41,550 bases of DNA from Gracilimonas sp040877545 (GCA_040877545.1 JBBDNN010000007.1:1-41550), one strand, 5' to 3'. Counted from the first letter of the stretch, positions 27,486 through 36,622 are shown. Made by a program: numbers and translations. The notes: generated from the letters alone by a model not told the origin.

Positions 27486-27886
27486 TTTTATTCCTTTGTT
27501 TCGTAAATAACCCTAAATATTTATTTCACCGTCAATGCAAATCATAGTTGGTTTAAATAATAATCAGCATTATTTTTAGATGAATCGAACATATGTTCAC
27601 TATTGAATTTATGTTCCACATCAACTTAACGAAAATATTTTCAATGTCAATCCTGAAAGCGTTTTTTTATAAAGTAGGGTATGAACATCTAAACAAATGT
27701 TTATTTGCTCTTTATAATGTCTTTACAAAAACGTTATATTTTTTTGATATTTATTTTTTGTGCGGGGGAAAGTTCCAATCAAATGCGCTGATTCCAATTT
27801 ATATATTCGGGTTTGTAATTTTGACTCTGTTTAATGTTATTTAACCGCATATTAATTTTTCTTACTTTTAAGCTTATATACACTCT
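27486..27886. promoter_or_regulatory. Divergent regulatory region between the sigma gene and the SorC gene
   Basis: This 401-base AT-rich region separates two divergent regulatory genes and must hold both promoters. It contains a perfect 12-base palindrome GAACATATGTTC at 27587-27598, a second ATGTTC at 27611-27616, and a TGAACAT/ATGTTTA inverted pair at 27682-27703 with an 8-base spacer. These are good candidate operators for the SorC-type regulator. A short open frame at 27593-27844 is not convincing as a gene. Confidence 0.5.
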
Positions 27887-28855
27887 ATGATAAGAGTTAA
27901 CAATTCTGTTGAAAACAGGCTGCTTAGCAAAGTCAGTTCAATGTATTATGATCAAGAGTATAATCAGCAGCAAATAGCTGACCGTCTGCATTTATCGCGG
28001 CCAAAAGTTTCCCGGCTTTTGAAGCAAGCGAGAAAAGTTGGAATAGTTCAGATTTCTGTTGTTTCACCCACAGAAAGCTTTATTGATTTAGAAAGTGCCC
28101 TTGAAGATAAATTCGGATTGAAAGAAGTATTAATTGTTGAAGTAGATGAGCAAGCTTCAGAAAAAGCAATCAAACGACAAATTGGCTCGGCTGCAGCTAA
28201 TTATCTTCAGCGCACCATTTCGAAAGGAGAACATATTGGGGTAACTTGGGGTACCACACTGGAAGCTATGATTGATGCCATGACTCCTCTACAAACCGAA
28301 GAAGCTCATGTTATACAGGCCTTAGGTGGTGTGGGCCCCCCGGAAGCCAAAGCACACACTACCGATATTTCGAGAAGACTGTCACAGCTACTGGAATGTC
28401 AGCTTACGCTTTTACCCGCTCCTGGAATTGTAGGAAGTGTGAAGGCTAAAGAAGTTCTGCTATCTGACAGACAAGTGAAATCAGCATTAAAATTGTTTTC
28501 ATCCATTAATATTCTTTACGTTGGGTTGGGCGCTATTGAGACAAATCCTGTTTTAAATAAGAATAGTAATGAAATAACAACTGAGCTTTATAATGAGATC
28601 ATAACATCGGATGCGGTGGGCGATGTTGCTTTACGTTTTTTTGATGTAAATGGGAATAAAGTTCCTTCTGAATTGGATAAGCTGACTATCGGAATTGATA
28701 TCGAAGAAATTAAAAAAATAAATACCGTTGTTGGTATTGCGGGCGGACTTGAAAAGCTGGATGTTATCTTAGGTGCCTTAAAAGGTGACTTTATTGATGT
28801 GTTGATAACGGATAGTGAAACTGCTAACGCCCTTACTGCTAATCTCCCCAACTAA
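27887..28855 (+). CDS. SorC/DeoR-like sugar-responsive transcriptional regulator
   Basis: This 322-residue protein has an N-terminal helix-turn-helix (YNQQQIADRLHLSRPKVSRLLKQA, about 25-48) and a C-terminal sugar-phosphate-binding domain of the SorC family. The latter includes GVTWGTTLEAMIDAM, QALGGVG and the final VLITDSETANAL. Family members usually bind phosphorylated sugars and repress or activate nearby catabolic genes. It is divergent from the sigma gene and is the only classical sugar-sensing regulator in the window. It is therefore the likely controller of the rhamnose block, perhaps through L-rhamnulose 1-phosphate. The effector is inferred. An IS3 remnant begins right at its stop codon, but its C-terminus looks complete. 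Confidence 0.88.
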   Translation: MIRVNNSVENRLLSKVSSMYYDQEYNQQQIADRLHLSRPKVSRLLKQARKVGIVQISVVSPTESFIDLESALEDKFGLKEVLIVEVDEQASEKAIKRQIGSAAANYLQRTISKGEHIGVTWGTTLEAMIDAMTPLQTEEAHVIQALGGVGPPEAKAHTTDISRRLSQLLECQLTLLPAPGIVGSVKAKEVLLSDRQVKSALKLFSSINILYVGLGAIETNPVLNKNSNEITTELYNEIITSDAVGDVALRFFDVNGNKVPSELDKLTIGIDIEEIKKINTVVGIAGGLEKLDVILGALKGDFIDVLITDSETANALTANLPN

Positions 28856-29070
28856 AAGCAGAATTATTAGCGTCCGTTGGCACATTTCGAGATTATAAGC
28901 ATGCGCGAGCAGCTGTATTCGGATATATCGAGGTGTGGTACAACCGAAAGCACCGCATATCTCACTGGGATATAAAACGCCAATGGAGGCTGAAGAAGAA
29001 TTTTAAACTAAAACTACAACAAGCCGCATAAGTATCTTAACTCACCGTCTACTTTTTTGTAGCAACTCCA
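28853..29070 (+). mobile_element. IS3-family transposase remnant with right inverted repeat
   Basis: About the last 50 codons of an IS3 OrfB transposase remain: LKAELL, then YKHARAAVFGYIEVWYNRKHR. After one lost base the match continues in another frame as HISLGYKTPMEAEEEF and a stop at 29004-29006. The bases at 29045-29070 (complement begins TGGAGTTGCTACAAAAAAGT) look like the right terminal inverted repeat. The 5' part and the left end are missing. The remnant touches the stop codon of the SorC gene. The further 95 bases to the next gene hold nothing I recognise. Confidence 0.8.
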
Positions 29071-29165
29071 TCAAATGCCCGTAGGTAGTTCCTTCCCCCC
29101 TCCTGCCTCAGCGTGTAAAATCCCGTTATTTCCCGTACTTTCTCTCAAAACTATAAAAGTTCACA

Positions 29166-30119
29166 ATGAGCAGCTGGATATTAAAATCAATTCCCCCACA
29201 CGACTGGTTTCTTTGTCTCGATATTGAATCTTACTTCGATCATGAGCATGAGCCCGAGAAGATATTTGAGGAAGGATTCACTCGTCCTGTTCCGGTTGGA
29301 GATCAGGATGTGCTTGTTACGATCTTTTTTAATGGCGATCCGGATCAGCCGGAATTTCATATCGAATCTTCAGAGTCTCTTTCAAAAGAAGAAATTACCG
29401 CAGCTAATAAAAGCCTGGCAAAGATTTTAGGCACAGAAATGGACGTGCGTCCGCTGTATGATAAAGCAGCAAATGATCCTGTTTTAGGCGATAAACTTCA
29501 AAATTTGTACGGCTTAAAAAGAATGACACGCGCCAATCTTTTTGAGGATATTTTGTATCGAATTGTGCAAATGCAGATGAATCATAAACCCACTGCCAAG
29601 AAGATGATGTTTCGGGTGCGGGAGGCTTATGGTACAGCCCTCATGCATGGAAAAAAATCCATCCCCGCCTGGCCCCGGCCACATCAGCTAATGAAAGCAG
29701 ACCCGGCAAATATCCGAAAAATGGGTCCCACTTTACGAAAAGGGGAATACCTGGTGGGGCTTGCAAATGATATAGTTGCCGGAGAGGTAGATATGAAATT
29801 TCTGGAGAATTGTGATCCCCAAACTTTCTATGATCATATCATAAAAATAAGAGGAATTGGCCCTTCTGCGGGACAGGATTTAATGATGATGCGTGCAAGA
29901 ACAGATGCTGTATTCCCTTCCGAGAAAAAAGCCGGTGAAGAAAAAGGCCTGCGCCGTTGGATCATTCGCAGCTATGGAGAAAACCCTGATACCATCAGTG
30001 AAAAGAAATTTCAGCAGCTCATCGAAAACTGGAAAGGCTATGAAGCTGCCGGTCTGGAATTCATGTATGCCAATTATATCATCAGTGAAAAAGAGAAACG
30101 GGCTAAGAAAGATCGCTGA
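29166..30119 (+). CDS. HhH-GPD superfamily DNA glycosylase-like protein (AlkA-like), altered active site
   Basis: This 317-residue protein resembles AlkA/3-methyladenine DNA glycosylases. The helix-hairpin-helix is IIKIRGIGPSAGQDLMM (225-241), followed by TDAVFPSEKKAGEEKGLRRW. In typical members the segment reads DxFP, a few residues, then a catalytic Asp two residues before GLRR. Here that place is Glu259, in a lysine- and glutamate-rich stretch that looks slightly longer than usual. Base-excision repair of alkylated DNA is the family role. With the catalytic Asp replaced, activity is uncertain and a binding role is possible. The N-terminal 110 residues could be the AlkA-type beta domain. 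Confidence 0.72.
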   Translation: MSSWILKSIPPHDWFLCLDIESYFDHEHEPEKIFEEGFTRPVPVGDQDVLVTIFFNGDPDQPEFHIESSESLSKEEITAANKSLAKILGTEMDVRPLYDKAANDPVLGDKLQNLYGLKRMTRANLFEDILYRIVQMQMNHKPTAKKMMFRVREAYGTALMHGKKSIPAWPRPHQLMKADPANIRKMGPTLRKGEYLVGLANDIVAGEVDMKFLENCDPQTFYDHIIKIRGIGPSAGQDLMMMRARTDAVFPSEKKAGEEKGLRRWIIRSYGENPDTISEKKFQQLIENWKGYEAAGLEFMYANYIISEKEKRAKKDR

Positions 30120-30149
30120 TTTCGCTGATCACACTGATTTTGGCTGATT
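30110..30149 (+). repeat. Short degenerate tandem GCTGAT repeat after the glycosylase-like gene
   Basis: Around the stop codon the motif GCTGAT occurs three times and a related ACTGAT once, within 40 bases. This is a low-complexity non-coding repeat. A short TCTGAA/TTCAGA hairpin without a T-run follows at 30183-30199. Confidence 0.35.
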
Positions 30150-30224
30150 ACAAAACGAGCATTATTCTCTTTTTCTGGGGATTCTGAAACAAGTTCAGAG
30201 TAAAGCATTTAGATAATTGTCAGC

Positions 30225-31322
30225 TTAATTTACCGGTTCGAATAAAGCGAATGTAACATCATCCAGCCGCACTCCAAGATGCTGTTTAGAGATATGCATT
30301 AACATACTCTCTTTTGGTAAGTTAACAAGTTGTTCAATCTGCCCATCCATATTTATTACCAGCCATTTTTGATAGTCACTCCAAAGATTAGATTTTAGCC
30401 AAATATTTTCATTATGAAATATCATCTTATCCGCGGTAGCTTTGTATTCCGGTAAAAATGGTTCCACAGTCTTCCACTTCTCATTTCTATAACTGGATTT
30501 AATTTCATTCCTTTCTGATGTACTTAATTTTTCTTTGGGAAGATTTACCCGAATGGTATTAAGTGTATCAAAATTTGCATCTATTTCAGCAATAATATTG
30601 GTACGGGTATCAAAAATTAAGAGCGATTGATGGTCCGGATAGTAAACCACTAACTGAATATCAGCAAAAGGAACAGCAGAAGCTCCTACCAGTTTTCCAT
30701 CTCTGTAGGTGCGTGCATATGGTTGATCCTTTAGAAATAATTCGTTTCCATATGCTTCAGTTTCAGGATCATATTGGACGAATATTTTTTCTCTGTCTTT
30801 ATTTTCTTGTTCAAGATAAGCGAAAGAAGTCAGCTCAAACAGGAAATTTTCATTTGCCATAGGATACACCTTTACTATTGATGTTTCCCTATTAGGCTTA
30901 GGTTTAATTTCTGATACTAATTCCACATGTGAATCAAAATAAATTACTTTGTTATTTTTTTGATCGTATGTATAAACGTTTCCTTCAATATCAGAAGTAA
31001 ACATATATGCATCTAAAATTTCGCCGGGGCCTCTACCTTCTCTGATTTTTTTCTTGAGATTACCTTCAGCGTCAATTACTATAATTGCGGTATTGTCACG
31101 ATCAGAGATAAGAATTTCCCCATTGGCTAAGACCATACTTGAATAGCCGAGATGGCTGAAATAAAAATCATCAACATGATCAAAACTTATCAGCTGTTTT
31201 GGAGTGGATGTAGGGATATCCTCTAAATCAACTTTATCTTGATCAGAAGAGGGTTGGCAAGCAGTAACAAAAATAAGTGCTACTATTAGAAGTAGTGAAT
31301 AATAGTCTTTAATTTTTTCCAT
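30225..31322 (-). CDS. Lipoprotein with predicted six-bladed beta-propeller
   Basis: This 365-residue protein has a lipoprotein signal with lipobox VTAC (Cys near residue 22). Its body has the repeated strand pattern of the six-bladed beta-propeller (BF2222/NHL-like) lipoproteins common in Bacteroidota: ILISDRDNTAIIVIDAEGNL, then REGRGPGEILDAYMF, then NVYTYDQKNNKVIYFD. The function of such proteins is mostly unknown; surface or periplasmic binding is usual. It stands alone on the minus strand, with 105 bases to the convergent glycosylase-like gene. Confidence 0.7.
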   Translation of the reverse strand: MEKIKDYYSLLLIVALIFVTACQPSSDQDKVDLEDIPTSTPKQLISFDHVDDFYFSHLGYSSMVLANGEILISDRDNTAIIVIDAEGNLKKKIREGRGPGEILDAYMFTSDIEGNVYTYDQKNNKVIYFDSHVELVSEIKPKPNRETSIVKVYPMANENFLFELTSFAYLEQENKDREKIFVQYDPETEAYGNELFLKDQPYARTYRDGKLVGASAVPFADIQLVVYYPDHQSLLIFDTRTNIIAEIDANFDTLNTIRVNLPKEKLSTSERNEIKSSYRNEKWKTVEPFLPEYKATADKMIFHNENIWLKSNLWSDYQKWLVINMDGQIEQLVNLPKESMLMHISKQHLGVRLDDVTFALFEPVN

Positions 31323-31395
31323 GGATAGAATGTAGTAAAAATAAGTAGATGGGAAAATACAATGAGGTGATAAAGCTTGATTTTTTTGAACAGCA

Positions 31396-31427
31396 ATAAA
31401 AACCCCTCACAAAAAATGCGAGGGGTT
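31396..31427 (-). terminator. Rho-independent terminator downstream of the dodecin pseudogene
   Basis: On the minus strand AACCCCTC pairs with GAGGGGTT (bases 31401-31408 and 31420-31427) around an AT-rich loop, followed by a T-run. It suits termination of the minus-strand dodecin transcript and shows that the locus was once a normal transcription unit. Confidence 0.75.
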
Positions 31428-31485
31428 AATCTGTATGAGATTTTATGGAGATGATTTTACATCATTCCGGTAATCTTTAATTATT

Positions 31486-31684
31486 TTAGTTTAACTCATC
31501 AACAATAAAGGAAACTTTCCCTATAACTCCATATGAAAGTTCATTATTTGCTCTTACTTCTGCCTTCATATCTTTGACATACATCGAAGTAATATTATAG
31601 AGCTTCCTTCAGGATATTATTAGTGGCATCATCAAAACCTTTATCTGATGTTCCTATCACTTCAATTACTTTAACTACAGACAT
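31486..31684 (-). pseudogene. Dodecin pseudogene, frameshifted by a small deletion
   Basis: Reading begins with ATG at 31684 as MSVVKVIEVIGTSDKGFDDA, then TNNILKEA, the start of a dodecin. It then hits TAA near 31595. In another frame the protein continues as LYNITSMYVKDMKAEVR, then ANNELSYGVIGKVSFIVDELN and TAA at 31486. Dodecins read KEASKTV(R/N)NI at the junction, so the SKT codons are missing. The gap is best explained by loss of about 11 bases. Dodecin is a roughly 70-residue flavin-binding dodecamer, and this copy should not make it. The gap 31323-31747 holds only this pseudogene and its terminator. Confidence 0.85.
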
Positions 31685-31747
31685 AACTATCTTTTTTATT
31701 TTTCAAACAGATTTTCAGTTAGCTTGATTCCTAGTGAGCAAAATCAT

Positions 31748-32047
31748 TTAAATAGTTACACCTAAGATACCTTTTAGTATAATGTATGCCTGGTCGATAG
31801 AATTTTTTCTATTTGCATAACTATTCTCTTTATCCAATGCTACATCTATATGAGCCTTTAATAATGCCAGGTCACTAGTCTCAATTTCAGCCAATTCCTC
31901 AGGCAATTCCATAAAATTTGGTTTCTTCAGGCTATTACCCAGGCTGAGTATTTTATTTTTCATAACTGTTTTGGAGGGCTCTCTTAACTGCTCAGATGCC
32001 ACTTGCAGATTATCAACCTGATCCTGTATTAATTTTTTACTGGTCAT
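31748..32047 (-). CDS. Hypothetical small helical protein, 99 residues
   Basis: The frame starts with ATG at 32047 and encodes a mostly helical, charged protein without signal peptide or membrane segment. I do not recognise it. It lies just upstream of the dodecin pseudogene on the same strand and is divergent from the helicase gene, 199 bases away. The normal amino-acid composition and lack of overlap with other genes favour a real gene, but there is no homology argument. Confidence 0.45.
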   Translation of the reverse strand: MTSKKLIQDQVDNLQVASEQLREPSKTVMKNKILSLGNSLKKPNFMELPEELAEIETSDLALLKAHIDVALDKENSYANRKNSIDQAYIILKGILGVTI

Positions 32048-32246
32048 ATTTTTAATTTCTTACGTTACCAGTTCATTATTGAAATGAAATAATAGAGAAT
32101 AAAAAAATAAGTTTGTATCGCTTTTTGAAAAAACATTATAAGTTGATTTTACTAGTCGTGTCAGATTTTTAAATAGTGATAAAGTTACAGCTTTATCAGG
32201 GTATTGATTAACTTTAGAGCTTTTAAAGTTTAAGCAAAGCGGATAG

Positions 32247-34322
32247 ATGTTTAATCCTACTGAAGAAGACGAGCGCAATTATTTAAGAGAAATAATAGAT
32301 AAACTCGAAGATGCATATTTAGGAGTTGATGAAAATGTAAACCGGCAATACAAAGAGTTAAAAGAGCAGAAGAGTTATCTCTATGAAAATAAAACAGGAA
32401 TGGATGCCGCTGAGAAAGCTGCCATAAAACAGTCTGTGAATATGCAGGCTATTTCGGGTGAAGCAGCTGTGGCTTATAAGGAAAGGCTTCGGAGATTAAT
32501 AAAAGTTCCATATTTCGGTCGAATTGATTTCAAAGAAAAAGAAAGTACAAAAGCAGAACCTATATATGTTGGCATACATTCTTTCTTTGATGAAGAAGAA
32601 AATGAGAACTTAATACATGATTGGCGTGCACCAGTGTCAAGTATGTTTTATGATTTTGAACCCGGTAAAGCTTCTTTCGATACACCATCCGGAACAAAGG
32701 AAGGAGAAATTGAGCGAAAACGGCAGTTCAGGATCGTTGACAGTGAAATGGAGATGATGCTTGAATCAGATTTGTATATTCGGGATGATGTGCTTCAAAA
32801 AGAGTTAAGCAGGTCGGCTGACGATAAAATGAAGAATATCGTAGCTACCATTCAGAGAGATCAAAATGCAATCATTCGTAATGAGACTACACCGGTATTA
32901 ATTATACAAGGGGTAGCCGGTTCGGGTAAAACATCAATTGCTCTACATAGAATCGCATTTCTTTTATACAGATTTAAAAATTCTCTTAGCTCAAGAGATA
33001 TCATGATAATCTCTCCCAATAAGGTTTTTTCAGATTACATCTCAAATGTACTTCCAGAACTTGGTGAAGATACCATACCGGAAATGGAAATGGGAGAACT
33101 TGCTAATCGAGTATTAAGTGATAAATATCGGTTCGAAGATTTCTTTGATCAGGTAAATAAGCTGATTGAGGAGCATGATGAAGCAGTTATTGAGCGTATT
33201 CAGTTTAAAGCGACCTCAAATTTTTTAAGCAAGCTGAATGCATATGCCAACTGGATGAAGAGAAATCGTTTTCAAGAGCATGATATTAAAATTAGGTTTA
33301 AAACCGTTTCAGATCACTTCCTGCGACAGCGATATAATGCGAATTCACAACTTCCGTTGATGCGTCGCCAAACGGCCATTGCCACTGATGTGATTAATAA
33401 AGCTAAAAGAGATTTTAAATATATTCTTAAACCTGAGGAGAAGAAGGAGATTCGAAAGCAGATTAAAAGTATGATGGGTAGTGATAACCTACGGGTTATT
33501 TATAAAGAATTTTATGAATGGCTAGAGAGACCTGAGATGTTTAAATATGCCAAAGGTTCTGTGTTTGAATACTCTGATCTGTTTCCACTCTTGTATTTGA
33601 AAATGCAGTTGGAAGGCGTGGATAGTATCAACAAGGTTAAACATTTAATTGTAGATGAAATGCAGGATTATACTGCGGTGCAGTATGCTGTCCTGTCTCA
33701 GTTATTTCCTTGTAATAAAACTATTTTGGGAGATGCAAATCAAAATGTGAATCCTTACAGCTCAACTACTGCAGGCGACATTCAAAAAGTATTTTCTGAA
33801 TCGGAAGCTGTAACCCTCACCAAAAGTTACAGGTCAACCTTGGAAATCACTAAATTTTCTTTACGAATTTCACCCCGGGCAGATGTAGATGCTGTAGAAC
33901 GGCATGGAGAGGAGCCCATGATCATGAACTTCAACAAAATATTGGATGAACATAAAGCTGTCCTAAAAAGTGTTAATGAGTTTTTAAACTCTGATCATAA
34001 CACACTTGGCATCTTATGCAAAACTCAAAAGCAGGCAACAAAACTGCATAAATATTTAGTACAATATGAAGAAGGTGTTCATCTGCTAACATCGGGCAGC
34101 TCAGTTTTAAAATCCGGCATAATGATAACATATACTCATCTTGCAAAAGGATTGGAATTTGATAGGGTTATCGTTCCCTATGTAAGCTCTGAAAACTATT
34201 CCACCAAAGTGGACAAAAGTTTGCTCTACATTGCTTGTACAAGAGCGATGCATAAGCTTACTCTCTCACACACCAGTAGTTTAAGTAATCTTATTCAATT
34301 GCATGAAAAAACCACTCTCTAA
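32247..34322 (+). CDS. helD: HelD-like RNA polymerase-recycling UvrD-type helicase
   Basis: This 691-residue superfamily 1 protein has an N-terminal coiled-coil region (about 5-85) and the HelD signature DWRAPVSSMFYDFEPG (125-140). The Walker A motif is GVAGSGKTS (222-230). A DEMQDYTAVQY motif, a QNVNPYSS block, KGLEFDRVIVPYV and YIACTRAMHKL complete the helicase core. HelD frees RNA polymerase from DNA or stalled complexes using ATP, a role known from Bacillus and Mycobacterium. Its size is somewhat below that of B. subtilis HelD. It stands alone on the plus strand. Confidence 0.87.
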   Translation: MFNPTEEDERNYLREIIDKLEDAYLGVDENVNRQYKELKEQKSYLYENKTGMDAAEKAAIKQSVNMQAISGEAAVAYKERLRRLIKVPYFGRIDFKEKESTKAEPIYVGIHSFFDEEENENLIHDWRAPVSSMFYDFEPGKASFDTPSGTKEGEIERKRQFRIVDSEMEMMLESDLYIRDDVLQKELSRSADDKMKNIVATIQRDQNAIIRNETTPVLIIQGVAGSGKTSIALHRIAFLLYRFKNSLSSRDIMIISPNKVFSDYISNVLPELGEDTIPEMEMGELANRVLSDKYRFEDFFDQVNKLIEEHDEAVIERIQFKATSNFLSKLNAYANWMKRNRFQEHDIKIRFKTVSDHFLRQRYNANSQLPLMRRQTAIATDVINKAKRDFKYILKPEEKKEIRKQIKSMMGSDNLRVIYKEFYEWLERPEMFKYAKGSVFEYSDLFPLLYLKMQLEGVDSINKVKHLIVDEMQDYTAVQYAVLSQLFPCNKTILGDANQNVNPYSSTTAGDIQKVFSESEAVTLTKSYRSTLEITKFSLRISPRADVDAVERHGEEPMIMNFNKILDEHKAVLKSVNEFLNSDHNTLGILCKTQKQATKLHKYLVQYEEGVHLLTSGSSVLKSGIMITYTHLAKGLEFDRVIVPYVSSENYSTKVDKSLLYIACTRAMHKLTLSHTSSLSNLIQLHEKTTL

Positions 34323-34377
34323 AAAAGCTACAAAGAGCGTTGTCATGAGATTACTAACGAAGGGGGTAAGTGTTTAA

Positions 34378-34707
34378 CTAAAGAACTTTTTTAGGTACAA
34401 ATGATGCCCACTGCTCCATTCGAGTGAGAAAATCATAAATTTGGGTGGCGAAAATATCTTTTTTGCTTAAGACCATTTCTTCCCATAGAAATATGATTCT
34501 TTTTTCAATTTCATTCTTTCCTTTAGCAGGTGCAAAATCATCACAATTTGGTGTTGCTAATTTCAGATCTGTTGAGTTACCATTTACATCTACTTTCACG
34601 CAGATAGAATTTTCCTGAATTCTGTTTCTATTGAGAACCCGGGTAATCCAATCGGTATCTACTTCTTGAAGCGTCTTCTCTTCTCCACAAATATGAACAG
34701 TTATCAT
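34378..34707 (-). CDS. Hypothetical protein, 109 residues
   Basis: The frame starts with ATG at 34707 and encodes a soluble protein with an N-terminal beta-rich part (MITVHICGEEKTLQEVD) and a helical C-terminal half ending VPKKVL. No family is recognised and no signal peptide is seen. It converges with the helicase gene, 55 bases from its stop. The 240 bases between it and groL hold the groL terminator and otherwise nothing I can identify. Confidence 0.5.
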   Translation of the reverse strand: MITVHICGEEKTLQEVDTDWITRVLNRNRIQENSICVKVDVNGNSTDLKLATPNCDDFAPAKGKNEIEKRIIFLWEEMVLSKKDIFATQIYDFLTRMEQWASFVPKKVL

Positions 34708-34881
34708 AAATAATTATTTGAATGAGGTTTTGGCAGAAAGATACCAACTCTGTTTTACAGAATGTATCTTTTAATTTTATTTCTTTAGAATAAATAGCAG
34801 TAAAAGAATTTAAAGTTATTCGTTTTAAGATAGTGAAGGCTATTAGTGAAATGCTTCTCCTGTTATATTTTTTCGAAAAAC

Positions 34882-34914
34882 AAAAAACCCCGAACCGCTA
34901 ATAGCAGCCGGGGC
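34882..34914 (-). terminator. Rho-independent terminator of groSL
   Basis: On the minus strand GCCCCG and CGGGGT pair across a loop of about 16 bases and a run of T follows. It lies about 35 bases after the groL stop, as expected for the end of the groSL operon. Confidence 0.75.
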
Positions 34915-34948
34915 TTTAAATTAATATGGGATTTGATCGGAAATGATC

Positions 34949-36622
34949 TTACATCATTCCGCCCATGCCTCCCATTCCGGGCATTCCGCCGCCCATTCCG
35001 CCTGGCATTCCGCCGCCGGCAGGTCCGTCATCATCATCGCCTTTACTTGGTTTTTCTGTGACAACTGCTTCAGTTGTAAGCATCAATCCGGCAACAGATG
35101 CAGCATTTTGAAGCGCTGTACGTGTTACTTTAGTTGGATCGATTACACCGGCTTTAATGAGATCTTCATACACCTCGGTGCGAGCGTTATACCCGTAAGC
35201 ATCCTTGCCATCAAGTACTTTCTGTACTACGATAGCACCTTCTACACCCGCATTATCTGCAATAGTGCGAAGTGGAGCTTCAAGAGCTCTGCGTACAATC
35301 TGGAATCCTACTTTTTCGTCAGCACTATCAGCTTTTAATTTGTCCAGAGCTTTAATGGTTCTGAGAAATGCCACACCACCGCCGGGAACAATACCTTCTT
35401 CCACAGCAGCACGGGTAGCATGAAGTGCATCTTCCACACGGGCTTTCTTCTCTTTCATTTCAACTTCAGAAGCCGCTCCGATATAAAGAACAGCAACTCC
35501 GCCGCTTAATTTGGCAAGGCGTTCCTGTAATTTTTCCTGGTCGTAATCAGAAGTAGTATTCTCAATTTGAGATCTGATCTGATTAACACGGGCTTTAATG
35601 TCATCTTCTTTTCCTGCGCCATCAACAACAGTTGTTGTGTCTTTGTCGATAGTAATGCGGGCTGCTTTTCCAAGAAAATCCATGGTAGCATTTTCAAGCT
35701 TATAACCACGCTCTTCCGAAATAACAGTACCGCCTGTAAGAATTGCGATGTCTTCCAACATAGCTTTTCTTCGGTCTCCGAATCCAGGAGCTTTAACAGC
35801 TGCAATTTTAAGAGAACCACGCAGCTTGTTAACTACTAAAGTAGCAAGGGCTTCGCCTTCGATATCTTCAGCAATTATCAAAAGGGGATTGCCGCTTTGT
35901 ACTACTTTTTCAAGGATTGGCAGGAGGTCTTTCATATTCGAGATTTTCTTGTCGAAAATCAGGATATAAGGATCTTCCAATTCGGTGGTCATTTTTTCAG
36001 AATCCGTAACAAAATACGGAGACAGGTAACCGCGGTCGAACTGCATTCCTTCTACAGTATCGAGGTAAGTTTCGGTTCCTTTGGCTTCTTCTACAGTTAT
36101 TACACCGTCTTTTCCAACAACTTCAAAAGCTTTGGCAATTTTATCGCCAATTTCGTGATCGCCATTTGCCGAAATTGTGCCAACTTGTTTAATACTTTCG
36201 AGGCTGTCGCTTACCGGTTTGCTCATAACTCTGAGCTCTTCAACAATAGCATCTACAGCTTTTTCGATACCGCGTTTCAGTTCCATAGGGTTGGCACCGG
36301 CCGTAACATTTTTAAGCCCCTGGCTCAAAATTGCTTGCGCAAGTACAGTTGCAGTAGTTGTTCCGTCACCGGCATTATCGCTGGTTCTGGAGGCCACTTC
36401 TTTTACCATTTGAGCGCCCATATTCTCAACTTTATCGGAGAGCTCAATTTCTTTAGCAACGGTTACACCATCTTTGGTTACCGTTGGAGCCCCGAAAGAC
36501 TTTTCGATTACAACATTTCGTCCACGAGGGCCAAGCGTGACTTTTACAGCATTGGCGAGCCTATCGACACCCTTCTTGAGTGCGTCGCGGGCTTCCATAT
36601 CGTAGTGAACTAACTTAGACAT
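34949..36622 (-). CDS. groL: Chaperonin GroEL
   Basis: This 557-residue protein is a full-length GroEL. It has GPRGRNVVIEKSFGAPTVTKDG near the N-terminus, the ATP-binding DNAGDGTTTATVLAQAI, the VEEGIVPGGGVAFLR block and the Gly-Gly-Met-rich tail. It forms the double heptamer ring that folds proteins in the cytoplasm with GroES. It follows groS by 46 bases. Confidence 0.99.
   Translation of the reverse strand: MSKLVHYDMEARDALKKGVDRLANAVKVTLGPRGRNVVIEKSFGAPTVTKDGVTVAKEIELSDKVENMGAQMVKEVASRTSDNAGDGTTTATVLAQAILSQGLKNVTAGANPMELKRGIEKAVDAIVEELRVMSKPVSDSLESIKQVGTISANGDHEIGDKIAKAFEVVGKDGVITVEEAKGTETYLDTVEGMQFDRGYLSPYFVTDSEKMTTELEDPYILIFDKKISNMKDLLPILEKVVQSGNPLLIIAEDIEGEALATLVVNKLRGSLKIAAVKAPGFGDRRKAMLEDIAILTGGTVISEERGYKLENATMDFLGKAARITIDKDTTTVVDGAGKEDDIKARVNQIRSQIENTTSDYDQEKLQERLAKLSGGVAVLYIGAASEVEMKEKKARVEDALHATRAAVEEGIVPGGGVAFLRTIKALDKLKADSADEKVGFQIVRRALEAPLRTIADNAGVEGAIVVQKVLDGKDAYGYNARTEVYEDLIKAGVIDPTKVTRTALQNAASVAGLMLTTEAVVTEKPSKGDDDDGPAGGGMPGGMGGGMPGMGGMGGMM

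Noticed and set aside
27593..27844. Open frame of 83 codons between the sigma and SorC genes
   Set aside because: It is AT-rich with low-complexity hydrophobic residues, overlaps the palindromes and likely promoters, and has no family resemblance.
32060..32278. Open frame of 72 codons on the minus strand overlapping the helD start
   Set aside because: It overlaps the start of the helicase gene and has low-complexity composition with no support.
35897..36613. Long open frame opposite groL
   Set aside because: It lies wholly antisense to a clear GroEL gene, and its residues reflect the complement of conserved GroEL codons.
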